Under the pieces are notes generated by a model. That model was not told the DNA's origin. It saw only the letters and a list, made by a program, of their open reading frames with translations, and made no database searches. A stretch of DNA of 64,000 nucleotides from Nostoc sp. KVJ3. GTDB lineage: Bacteria > Cyanobacteriota > Cyanobacteriia > Cyanobacteriales > Nostocaceae. Made by a program: the position numbers and the translations under genes. Location of the stretch: assembly GCF_026127265.1 (NCBI RefSeq), contig NZ_WWFG01000017.1, forward strand, positions 1-64,000, read 5' to 3'. Shown here one piece after another: positions 12,101 to 19,281 of the stretch (positions are counted from its first letter, which is position 1; each line of letters opens with the position of its first letter).

Positions 12101-13117
12101 GTTGGTAAAATCACAGGCAGTAATGATGTATACGTTGTAGCTAGTGGCAATGTTGCTACCAATGATATTCAAACGCATGAGGGAAGTATTAATATCACCA
12201 GCTTGAAGGGAACAGTGACAAAAGGACTTTTGGCTAATGATAGTGGCACATACAGAGATAAAACTTTAACTAACACAACCACTGATATCAGTACTGAGGA
12301 ACTACCATCAAGTTTGTTGAGTTTCAAAAACGACTTCAAAAAAACAGAACCAGTTCCAATTCCATTTCCTTGGATAGATCCAGACATCATACTTGAGTTA
12401 CCCGCACAACTCGAAAAACTATGGGAAGAACATATTCACAAATTTCTTGAGCAGCCTGCAAATGCTCCAACAATCGAAGATGTAGCGAAAGATCCACTCA
12501 CAGGTACACATTACCAGAGTCAAAGAGAGTACGAAATAGTTTCAAAACTAACTGAAAAACAGACAGAAACATTGAAGAAACAACTTACGTATGGAAATAT
12601 AACCTACGAAGATCTTTTGCGGGCTGAAATTTTGACGGAAGAAGGAGAAGAAGAAGGCTGCTTTGATGTTGTGCTGACAAAACATTTAGGGGGACAAAAT
12701 AGTGAAGGTGGAACTCATAGTGTTTATGCTGATTATGTCACTGGTTCTCTAGGTGATTTTTTGGTAGTAACTCCTGCTGGAGTCCCTGCTTTCTATGATG
12801 GGATTATTACACCAATTGGGGCAGCACACACTATTAAAGGTGAGAGGATTGGTTCTTTAGCAGAGGTGAAAACGAAACAATACTGGTTAATCAATGTTGC
12901 TAAAGGTAGTACACGTCAAAGAGAATTGGATGATCTGAAGAAATTAAAGAGCCAGATACGTCGTGAGCTTGCAGTAGCTGAACACTGTGGATTTATTTTT
13001 AGCTGTGTTTCTTTTGATACTGAAAATGTAGCCAAAGCTGCTCAACAATTACTCCAATCCGAATTCCCCACTCTTCATTTTTACTATATTAAGCAAGGCC
13101 GCCCAACAAAACTATAA
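9197..13117 (+). CDS. HAF-repeat/adhesin-like giant protein with REase-fold C-terminal toxin domain
   Basis: A 1306-residue modular protein, best read in this copy. Residues 1-110 are Ser/Thr-rich with no classical signal peptide. About 245-620 hold six or seven HAF-type repeats (pattern HAFLYSDGKMTDLGTLPGG followed by AINNSGQIVG). About 620-1040 are Thr/Ser/Asn-rich beta-type repeats as in filamentous adhesins. A Pro-rich hinge (VPIPFPW) near 1053 leads into an acidic, Lys-rich C-terminal region. There Asp1201 (FYDG) and Glu1223-Val-Lys1225 (AEVK) form a PD-(D/E)XK-like signature, so the tip is probably a DNA- or RNA-cutting domain. Long surface-type stalk, variable nuclease tip and a small downstream gene are the layout of polymorphic toxins. 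The function is inferred; it could instead be an adhesin with a degenerate end. The start has a weak ribosome binding site. Confidence 0.75.
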   Translation: MPISDLILPTDSSSSQGGLLPSSLTGTSFSSASDNNSSLIGLQKTSTTSSASGLIGSNLETLTNYSNSVSTISDSLPLFNQSVVSTSLASQSLPNNPTTGLDQLTGSGKNLSLVGINSNDSLLNPSPVLKGKFGNFDNHQNFQLTLQDANGNPESFSLTGDGEGEVFQTNLGEQIIFTGTDVTTNVQISASNNLQFGDYIGSSLKVQTKGSIKSGNITLKNTALDNSPGLSLQSGLSDSQSSTDTGYSVTDLTTLLGGSNNYAAAINDSGQIVGGSISSDNSQYHVFLYSDGKMTDLGTLPGASYSYATGINNSGQVVGESYINTTQHTFLYSDGKMTDLGTLPGGSDSYLGAINNSGQIVGTSSTSIYYQVIFDGSLTLSYPEYHAFLYQNGNMSDLGTLPNGIDSNATSIYSNATSINNLGQIVGGSQQQVFHDTSVYVSGGGYGNEPGHIYHSGYYTSSGQAFIYSNGNMTGLGTLPGGDFSTATDINNSGQVIGNSNTGNNSQHAFLYSQGQMTDLGTLPGLQYSRANAINDAGQIIGDSSSDYNFNYNFDHPFLYTNGKMTDLNSLIPQDSGWTLSEATAINNKGQILGYGNISGQYRQFLLNPISTTATPKDGITVGNISTQGSSVLLQGLKINLTGSNVVTKGGNITFDGPTILNSSTGAYTFNSAKSTATSKGGDITFKNTVDSNSAGASSLSLTGGLGNITFNNAVGGNASLKDLTVNSAKTFIAEGDITTKGNIAISANQNITTNSLTSNNGAVKVTSQQGTVATIDITSGGSTTVTASQNLSTGTVLANSGAVSLTSNLGSVTTKDITTSGNADDITLKAASDISTANLSANGSGKVSIFLYGNTNLEDQTNGNVNTGSINANQLTILSSGGVNIQGDTAGKYNVSIVAGYDVTTRKITSSHGQVSLNSSSGSVTVNNIINADRDVYVVADGNITIPEIISSKGAVGLNSSSGSITTVGKITGSNDVYVVASGNVATNDIQTHEGSINITSLKGTVTKGLLANDSGTYRDKTLTNTTTDISTEELPSSLLSFKNDFKKTEPVPIPFPWIDPDIILELPAQLEKLWEEHIHKFLEQPANAPTIEDVAKDPLTGTHYQSQREYEIVSKLTEKQTETLKKQLTYGNITYEDLLRAEILTEEGEEEGCFDVVLTKHLGGQNSEGGTHSVYADYVTGSLGDFLVVTPAGVPAFYDGIITPIGAAHTIKGERIGSLAEVKTKQYWLINVAKGSTRQRELDDLKKLKSQIRRELAVAEHCGFIFSCVSFDTENVAKAAQQLLQSEFPTLHFYYIKQGRPTKL
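12338..12344 (+). other. A7 tract at stalk/toxin junction
   Basis: Seven A residues lie in the codons just before the Pro-rich hinge. The right copy has six (62779-62784), which shifts the frame and would separate the nuclease tip from the stalk. Most likely this is a homopolymer error near the contig end, but it is also the type of tract that can slip in vivo. Confidence 0.5.
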
Positions 13118-13251
13118 TAAATTAAATTAACCAGATTAATATTTTCAATGATTAATCTACGTCACCTCTCAGGAAATAATTCGTACCAAACATTTCATTC
13201 ATAATGGGGTAGAAAATTCTTTATCGTTTCTTCTAATGCATAAGGATGCTT

Positions 13252-14061
13252 ATGAAATTCAATTACTGGAATTATACAACTTGTGTTCTTTGTAACAGTT
13301 TAGATGCGATTGAACTAGCTCTAACTCAGATTTTTCAACAGGAAAATTGTCATCGTATCCCTTTGCCTCCACAGCTTCTGTCAGATGCAGACTTACGAGA
13401 TCGTCCTTATATGACAGAATGGGACTTATGGATTGTTGGTTTGTTCGTTGGGAAATTAGGATGGACAATAATTAAGACTTCGCCTGCTGAACTTTTATGC
13501 CGTCGAGCTAGGGGCGTATCCCTTCCAAGAATATCAGAATTAGCAATGCAAATTGGCTGTAATGCTTTTCATTTAGGTGTCTACCAAACTGATTATGGAG
13601 TTTTGCTAGAAACAGATGCTCAAGGTCACATTCATATCATTGGTAAAGTTGATGCAGAATTAGAAGATATGTTTTACGAGGAACAAATCACTAAAAAAAG
13701 TGAACGTGTCGAGTTTTCCCTGTTAGCTTTACCAGAGGAAATCGTGGCTACAACGAAACTGTCAGTTTCGGAATCTCAAAAACAAAGTGTGAAAGAATTA
13801 GAGGCACAGGTCGAACAAGATCCCAATGCTTGGATTGAATTGGAGTATTCTAGACAAAGCGAAAACAGACTCACAAGTGAAGCACTAGAACAGCTACTGA
13901 GCAAACCTCATTCTTATTGGCACTTAGGAAAAGAACCACTAGTTTACCGAGCATATACCCAACAGCAGCAGCTAGCCGCTGATGGGGCGCGGTTGTTATA
14001 CTTTCAACCTAATGAGTATTACCAACAGCTTGATCCAGAAGGTATATTACCACGGTACTAA
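13252..14061 (+). CDS. Putative immunity protein for the upstream toxin domain
   Basis: A 269-residue soluble acidic protein that I cannot assign to a named family with certainty. The start is taken at 13252 because AAGGA lies five bases before it; an in-frame ATG at 13246 overlaps that site. It contains aromatic, Trp-containing segments (MTEWDLWIVGLFVGKLGW) and Glu-rich stretches, and has no signal peptide or membrane segment. It sits 134 bp after the toxin-like gene on the same strand and is followed by a convergent helicase gene, the usual position of an immunity gene for a polymorphic toxin. The role rests on position and general character only. Confidence 0.55.
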   Translation: MKFNYWNYTTCVLCNSLDAIELALTQIFQQENCHRIPLPPQLLSDADLRDRPYMTEWDLWIVGLFVGKLGWTIIKTSPAELLCRRARGVSLPRISELAMQIGCNAFHLGVYQTDYGVLLETDAQGHIHIIGKVDAELEDMFYEEQITKKSERVEFSLLALPEEIVATTKLSVSESQKQSVKELEAQVEQDPNAWIELEYSRQSENRLTSEALEQLLSKPHSYWHLGKEPLVYRAYTQQQQLAADGARLLYFQPNEYYQQLDPEGILPRY

Positions 14062-14190
14062 CTACTGGGATCTGTTATTGCCGTAATCAGATGAGCAACA
14101 AACTTAACTCATGCCGTTCTCAAAACCCGTTGCCGTCCCTGTAGCAGTAGCACTACATGGATGCCTAAGCCAGGAAGTCATTGATTCAAA

Positions 14191-17058
14191 TTATCGCATC
14201 TCCCCAAATTCCCTAATATACTCCACCAACTCTCTGGTATGCCCCCCTTCAGAGATTCGTGCCAAATTCCCCACCAGGATAAACAGTTCTCGCGCTCTGC
14301 TCACAGCAACATTCAGTAAATTAGGTCGCCGATTAATAAACCAGAGACTATCAGTTGCAGAGTATTGGCGAGTCGAGAAAATTATCACTGATTTCTGTCC
14401 ACCTTGGAACGTGTGAACTGTGCCAATGCTCTTGGGGGAAAAATCTGACCAACGAGATTTTAAACGTTGAGTCAGCGCATCTACTTGACGACGGTAAGGT
14501 GAAATCACGCCAATCGTGTTGTCAGAGTCAGGAGAATTTAAGCGATAACCCGCCGCTAACAACTCTTCAATCAACGCTTCTACTGCATCAACTTCCGCCC
14601 AATTAACATGGTTCTCTAGTTGACCTTCGACATGACTTGCAATCAGGTTAGCACCCAACCGAGAAACTTGAGGCTCAGTTTTAATGACCATCCCGTAGTT
14701 GCACAAGCGATCGCAAAAATCAGCAATTACCGGAACGCAACGGTAATGATATTTAAGGATAATGCCCTGACCAATATCTTGCGGTTGCCCTGATTCCCCA
14801 GCTGCTCGGTGATAAGCTGTTGTTGCTGTGGGGCTGTAGCGGTCATAATCTACATCTGTTAGCCCCTGTTCTAGAAACGACTTGCTGCGATATTCATCTT
14901 TCTTCTGGTCACTTAAATTAACAACCGGCTCCAATTGCAATGGATCGCCAACAATCAAAGCCCGATTACACCTCACTAAAACGGGGAAAACTTGATGCGG
15001 TGGAATCTGACCCGCTTCATCTACAATTACTTGATCAATACAGCCACTATCGGGATAGGGTAACAAATTGCGGATGGAGTGCAAAGTGCAAAGAAACACC
15101 GGAAATAACAGGCTGATATCCCGATAAATGTTTCTCCAATTATGACTTAACTGACGGTAAGCATCCCATTCGCCATTCAATAATGCAATGTAAGTCCTTA
15201 TGGAAGCTATCACCTCATCTTTCCGTCGCAGAGCTTCTTGTTGCTGAAATTGCCAAGACCACTCAAATAACTCTACTTGCAGCGAGTGCAATTCGGTGTA
15301 GAAGCGACTGTAAAAATCTTTGGTGGGATAAGTAGCGTGTCGGTTTTCGATTTGAGAACGGCGAGTAATCAGGTCTTTGAGTTGCTGCTTTCTTGACTCA
15401 ATCTGCTGTTGTGTGCTGTCAATACCATTCTGTTGTTGCTGCCAGTTCAATGCTTCTGCAATAAGCTGGTCAACACTCTGCTGGGCGGCGATGAGAGATT
15501 CAGTTGTTAGTGGGATTTGAAATTGAAATGGGGTGGCCAGGGTCGCTAACACAGGCATCTCTATCTGTTTGTGCAAGCGTTTGAGAATATGACGTGGGCT
15601 GCTTTTGGTTATCAACTGCCAGAATCGTTTAATCGTCTGCAAAATCTGGACAAACCAGTTGGTATTTCTACTCTTATTCTGCCTGTAATCTTCTCTCGGT
15701 AAAGAACGCCTAGCACTGTCAAGATGTTGTCCTATCTGCTGGTAAGCTTCTAGGGGGAACTTATTGTAGTCGCGGTCAAATTCTAATGGTGACGAAGACT
15801 CAAATGCAGAAGTCTTTATCGCCACTGAGAGCAATTGTATATCGTGGCATAGCTCCTCTAATAACTGCTCATCAGCTTTTTTCTGTTGAAGATCATGCTC
15901 GTCTTGCTTAGAGTGAGATTCTATTTGCTGAACACCAGCTAACAACTGTTGCTTTGCTGACTCCCATTCATCTAATTTAAATGTTTCTTTGGCTAACCAG
16001 TCGAGTGCAGTTTGCAAACTAGGTAACACTTGGCTCTCAACTAAATCCCTAGAACCTCCTGATAAGTAGAAACGGTCAGAGGTCAAGTTGTTGGCTAAGA
16101 TTTTCTCAACGTTATTTACAGCAAATTTGTTAGTGCTTGTTACCACAGTTAGGTTACTTTTATCTTGACCCGTTGTTGCTAATTCCACTGCTCGATGTAC
16201 CACTTGCTGGGCTATCTTATGCAGTAACAGCGTCGTCTTGCCATTCCCCGGTGGGCCAATCACAGCAGTAACAGGTTGATCCTTAGAATGTTTGAGAGCA
16301 AGTGCTTGATAGTCATCCGCCTGGGAGTTGGGAAAAGCACCCAAAAAAAGTACTTCATGTTGAGGTGCTTTTGGTTGCCCAAACAGATATTCGTAAGCCG
16401 GATGTCCTGGTCTTGACCACTGAAAGTAATTCTGGTCGCTAATTTTCTGAAAATCTTTTTTGAGGTTGTAATTAAAAGCAGCGTAGTCAAAATCCAATAG
16501 ATAAGGGAGAAGTTTTGACCGCACAGGAAACGGCGGTATTTCAATCAGTCCCATAAAATCTTGTAGCGTTTTAAAGGGACGATTGAAAGTAGTTTCGAGA
16601 AAAACTCTCAACCCTTCCCTTGTGACTAAGGACTCAGCCGCTTCTTCCTCTAGCCCGTACCACTGCATCAAATTAGGAATAACAGGCTGAAACTCATATT
16701 CAGTTAAATTCCATCCGCTACTGCGATAATTGCCCTCGAATATTGGAGAAATGTTGATAGTGAACAACGGGCGAAATTGACGGCGATTCGATTCAACTAC
16801 ATAAAGCTGCGGGAAAGCTACAGCAATTGATGGTAATTTTGTTTGCTCAAAGTTCTTTGCACTTTTAAATGGTTGCTTTAGTTTTTTAAATAAAGACTCG
16901 TCTATTAATAATTTATCGCCTACCAGATTTACGAGAGAGTCCCAGATGTTCGGTTGAGTAGAATCGTCAGCTTCTACTTTGGCATTACTCAAATTTTCAA
17001 CATGGATGTAATCTAACCAAGCTTTGAGTAATGCTCGAATCTGTGAATCTGATGCCAT
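14191..17058 (-). CDS. SF1B (UPF1/Dna2-like) helicase
   Basis: About 955 residues. ATG at 17058 is chosen because GAGGGGAGA precedes it; a longer reading from 17082 lacks such a site. Visible motifs: Walker A GPPGNGKTT about 270 residues from the start, a long central insertion with coiled-coil character, Walker B VIVDEAGQIPP with GDPLQLEPV (motif III), and near the C-terminus GTVHTFQGGQ (motif V) and NVAVSRAR (motif VI). These place it among superfamily 1B DNA/RNA helicases of the UPF1/Dna2 type, which unwind nucleic acids using ATP. It follows parB by 83 bp on the same strand, so it may be cotranscribed with the partition genes. A role in plasmid replication, transfer or defence is possible; the sequence does not decide. 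Confidence 0.85.
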   Translation of the reverse strand: MASDSQIRALLKAWLDYIHVENLSNAKVEADDSTQPNIWDSLVNLVGDKLLIDESLFKKLKQPFKSAKNFEQTKLPSIAVAFPQLYVVESNRRQFRPLFTINISPIFEGNYRSSGWNLTEYEFQPVIPNLMQWYGLEEEAAESLVTREGLRVFLETTFNRPFKTLQDFMGLIEIPPFPVRSKLLPYLLDFDYAAFNYNLKKDFQKISDQNYFQWSRPGHPAYEYLFGQPKAPQHEVLFLGAFPNSQADDYQALALKHSKDQPVTAVIGPPGNGKTTLLLHKIAQQVVHRAVELATTGQDKSNLTVVTSTNKFAVNNVEKILANNLTSDRFYLSGGSRDLVESQVLPSLQTALDWLAKETFKLDEWESAKQQLLAGVQQIESHSKQDEHDLQQKKADEQLLEELCHDIQLLSVAIKTSAFESSSPLEFDRDYNKFPLEAYQQIGQHLDSARRSLPREDYRQNKSRNTNWFVQILQTIKRFWQLITKSSPRHILKRLHKQIEMPVLATLATPFQFQIPLTTESLIAAQQSVDQLIAEALNWQQQQNGIDSTQQQIESRKQQLKDLITRRSQIENRHATYPTKDFYSRFYTELHSLQVELFEWSWQFQQQEALRRKDEVIASIRTYIALLNGEWDAYRQLSHNWRNIYRDISLLFPVFLCTLHSIRNLLPYPDSGCIDQVIVDEAGQIPPHQVFPVLVRCNRALIVGDPLQLEPVVNLSDQKKDEYRSKSFLEQGLTDVDYDRYSPTATTAYHRAAGESGQPQDIGQGIILKYHYRCVPVIADFCDRLCNYGMVIKTEPQVSRLGANLIASHVEGQLENHVNWAEVDAVEALIEELLAAGYRLNSPDSDNTIGVISPYRRQVDALTQRLKSRWSDFSPKSIGTVHTFQGGQKSVIIFSTRQYSATDSLWFINRRPNLLNVAVSRARELFILVGNLARISEGGHTRELVEYIREFGEMR

Positions 17059-17141
17059 CTCTGTTTCTCCCCTCGCACCCAATCATGAATCAAAGGTAAA
17101 AAGACTCTAAAAGTAGAGATTACCTGACAATTTCCCTAAAG

Positions 17142-18299
17142 TCACTCATCCCCTAGTAAGGCTTCGAGCTTGTTTAAAAGGTTTACTAGCTGCTTTTGCT
17201 TGCTAGGTTCTTTCCATAACTGACGCTTTTTAATACGCTGGGTGATATTTTGAAGGCGGTCTGGTATTTGGTTAGATGCTTTAGATGACGATGCTTGTTC
17301 ATCATCCGTCCAAGCTGTGATTTTTTCTTTGATTTGGCTTAAAGACCAATCGTTAGCGATCGCTTCGGACAAAAGTTTTTTTCGGATTTCATTATTCCTT
17401 ACCCGCGCCAAGACTTGTGCTTTGGTGTATTCCAGTTGACCAGAACGCAGTGCCATTAAAATTTCTTCGGGCAGATTTAGCAAAGGTAAGCGTGTGGTAA
17501 TGAACGACAGCCAATTCATGAGTCCCAAACTCTCAAACACCTGTTGTACCGTGTTTGATTGTTCTTCATCTGGGTTAGGAGAAACGTTTTTACTAGATTC
17601 AGTTTCATCGGCTAACTGGTCAGAAACGTCGTCAAGAGATTGTGGATTATCGGGGTTAGGAAAAACGTTTTTACTAGATTCATTTTTCTCGGCTAAATGC
17701 TCAGAAATGTTGTCCTCAGTTTGTGGATTATCTGAGTTAGGAAAAACGTTTTTCCTAGATTCATTTAATGAGGATTTTGACGGCTGTTCCCCCTTACTGT
17801 GAGCGTTTTTCATTCGATACAGCAAGGATTTGACGGCTTCTACATCGCAATGCAGCCGGATTCCCAACAGGTGCAAGATCCCTTCAGTTTCTTCAACAGG
17901 GTTAAGGTCTGATCGTTGTAGGTTTTCAATCAAAGCCAACTGAAACGCTTGGTCATCAGATAGCTCACGCACAACCACAGGCGCGACTTCAAGTTTGGCT
18001 TCATGCCCTGCCCTATAACGTCGTTCTCCTGCTACTAATTCGTATTTCCCTCCACCAATTGGACGCACCAACAGAGGTTGGAGAATGCCATGCTGCTTGA
18101 CTGACGAGACTAATTCTTTTAATGCTTGTGGGTCAAAATATCGTCGGGGCTGGTGTTGGGGCAGAACTATATCTGAAAGTTTGATAGTAGTTTCAGTAGC
18201 ATAAGGCAACTCGGCATCTGGGGAGGATAACCAAGGTGCAGGGGGCGGAGTTGTAATTTGACCTCCAAAGGGTTTGTCTGTTTGTTTGCGTCGGATCAT
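17142..18299 (-). CDS. parB: ParB-family partition protein
   Basis: A 385-residue centromere-binding protein. Residues about 40-140 carry the ParB N-terminal domain with the GERRYRAG motif and the following LIENLQRSDLNPVEE segment. A helix-turn-helix-like region and a basic C-terminal region follow. Between them lie three copies of a 27-residue unit (ESSKNVFPNPDNPQ...), an 81-bp DNA period that is unusual in ParB proteins. ATG overlaps the parA stop by four bases, so the two are translationally coupled. With ParA it should segregate this plasmid. No clear parS array was recognised near it. Confidence 0.92.
   Translation of the reverse strand: MIRRKQTDKPFGGQITTPPPAPWLSSPDAELPYATETTIKLSDIVLPQHQPRRYFDPQALKELVSSVKQHGILQPLLVRPIGGGKYELVAGERRYRAGHEAKLEVAPVVVRELSDDQAFQLALIENLQRSDLNPVEETEGILHLLGIRLHCDVEAVKSLLYRMKNAHSKGEQPSKSSLNESRKNVFPNSDNPQTEDNISEHLAEKNESSKNVFPNPDNPQSLDDVSDQLADETESSKNVSPNPDEEQSNTVQQVFESLGLMNWLSFITTRLPLLNLPEEILMALRSGQLEYTKAQVLARVRNNEIRKKLLSEAIANDWSLSQIKEKITAWTDDEQASSSKASNQIPDRLQNITQRIKKRQLWKEPSKQKQLVNLLNKLEALLGDE
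17574..17816 (-). repeat. Three 81-bp repeats inside parB
   Basis: The block GTTAGGAAAAACGTTTTT (with small changes) begins at 17574, 17655 and 17736, exactly 81 bp apart. It encodes a 27-residue repeat in a hydrophilic linker of ParB. In-frame units like this can change in number without breaking the protein. Confidence 0.75.
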
Positions 18300-19072
18300 A
18301 AAGCCTCCAAAGCCTTGGCGATTTCTTCAAGGATAGCGACTACAGAATGTTTCGGGTCAAATACTGCTAGAGGCGCACGTTCTTCTGACGCATCGACAAA
18401 AGCGGTAGCTCTGGGGATGGGTGGGAAAATCCGACCCCAAGCGGAAAGTTGAGATTGGATAGCTGCTAATGCTCGTTTGTCGGCTGAGTTCTGGTTGGCA
18501 TACCGCGTGGGAATAAACCCGGCTATTTGGATTTTGCGGTTGGCTTTGTTTTTTACGTGGGTGATAGTTTGTAAAAGCTCGTCTGTTCCCTCAAAGGCTT
18601 TTATATGGGTTTCGACGGGGACGAGTACGTGTGTGGCCGCGACTAAGGCGATATAGGAAAGCAATCCTAAGCTGGGGGGACAATCTATAAGAATGAAGTC
18701 GTATTCATTTAGAACAGATTCAATGGCTTCCTTAAGGCGCAACTCGCGCATCGCAGCACTGACTAACTGCATTTCTGCTCCACTTAAGACTCGGCTTGCT
18801 GGAACCAAGTCCATGCCGTGAATGCCCTCATGAATCGGTAAGGGCTGCTCGTCGATAATGGCATCAGCAACGGTTTTTTGTAACTGAGATGGCACTAACC
18901 CCATGAATTTGGTCAAGGACGCTTGGGGGTCTACGTCGATGAGGAGAACGCGATGTTTTCGTCGTGCTAAGTGGTATCCCAAATTTTGGGTTAGTGTTGA
19001 TTTGGCGACACCACCCGCTTGGTTAAACAGGGCGATAATGCGGCAAAGAGGGTCAGTAGTTGACACTGGCAT
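18296..19072 (-). CDS. parA: ParA-family partition ATPase
   Basis: A 258-residue Walker-type ATPase. The deviant Walker A motif FNQAGGVAKSTLT (residues 16-28) has the extra lysine-side spacing of the ParA/MinD group but Gln in place of the usual Lys. LLIDVDPQASLT (motif A') and FILIDCPPSLGLL (Walker B) follow. There is no N-terminal DNA-binding domain, so it is a short, type Ib/Soj-like ParA. It overlaps parB by four bases. It works with ParB to position plasmid copies over the nucleoid. The 209 bp upstream separate it from a divergent helicase gene and should hold both promoters. Confidence 0.93.
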   Translation of the reverse strand: MPVSTTDPLCRIIALFNQAGGVAKSTLTQNLGYHLARRKHRVLLIDVDPQASLTKFMGLVPSQLQKTVADAIIDEQPLPIHEGIHGMDLVPASRVLSGAEMQLVSAAMRELRLKEAIESVLNEYDFILIDCPPSLGLLSYIALVAATHVLVPVETHIKAFEGTDELLQTITHVKNKANRKIQIAGFIPTRYANQNSADKRALAAIQSQLSAWGRIFPPIPRATAFVDASEERAPLAVFDPKHSVVAILEEIAKALEAL

Positions 19073-19281
19073 TATTCCTAGAAGATACGATGATCTTTGG
19101 TCAACCGGCTCGGTTTTAGTTTCCAGTTTACGTGTATCTGGTGAAAAAAGTTTATTTTTGGATAGAAATTCCAGTAGATTTTATATAACTTCACCGTATG
19201 TAGATTTAACAGTCTCACTATGCGGGAAAATAGCTGTTAGGTGTCTGCGGAGTGGTCAAAAGTAGCTGGTAGGGATGCATC

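Larger units (their letters stand above)
1..13562. repeat. Left copy of 13.6-kb terminal redundancy
   Basis: This segment repeats 50427-64000 in the same orientation and gene order. Base 1 matches base 50427 and base 13562 matches base 64000. Differences are almost all small indels, dense in the first 8.5 kb, which break mobC, the relaxase, the transposase and the glycosyltransferase. From about 9 kb on this copy reads cleanly and the large toxin-like gene is intact. The pattern fits a circular molecule sequenced past its start, with an unpolished contig end, rather than a biological duplication. Confidence 0.93.

Noticed and set aside
10040..12390. Several antisense open frames of 67-112 codons inside the toxin-like gene
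   Set aside because: They mirror the repetitive sense sequence and have low-complexity products and no ribosome binding sites.
17494..17802. Plus-strand 102-aa gene within parB
   Set aside because: It is the antisense shadow of the parB repeats.
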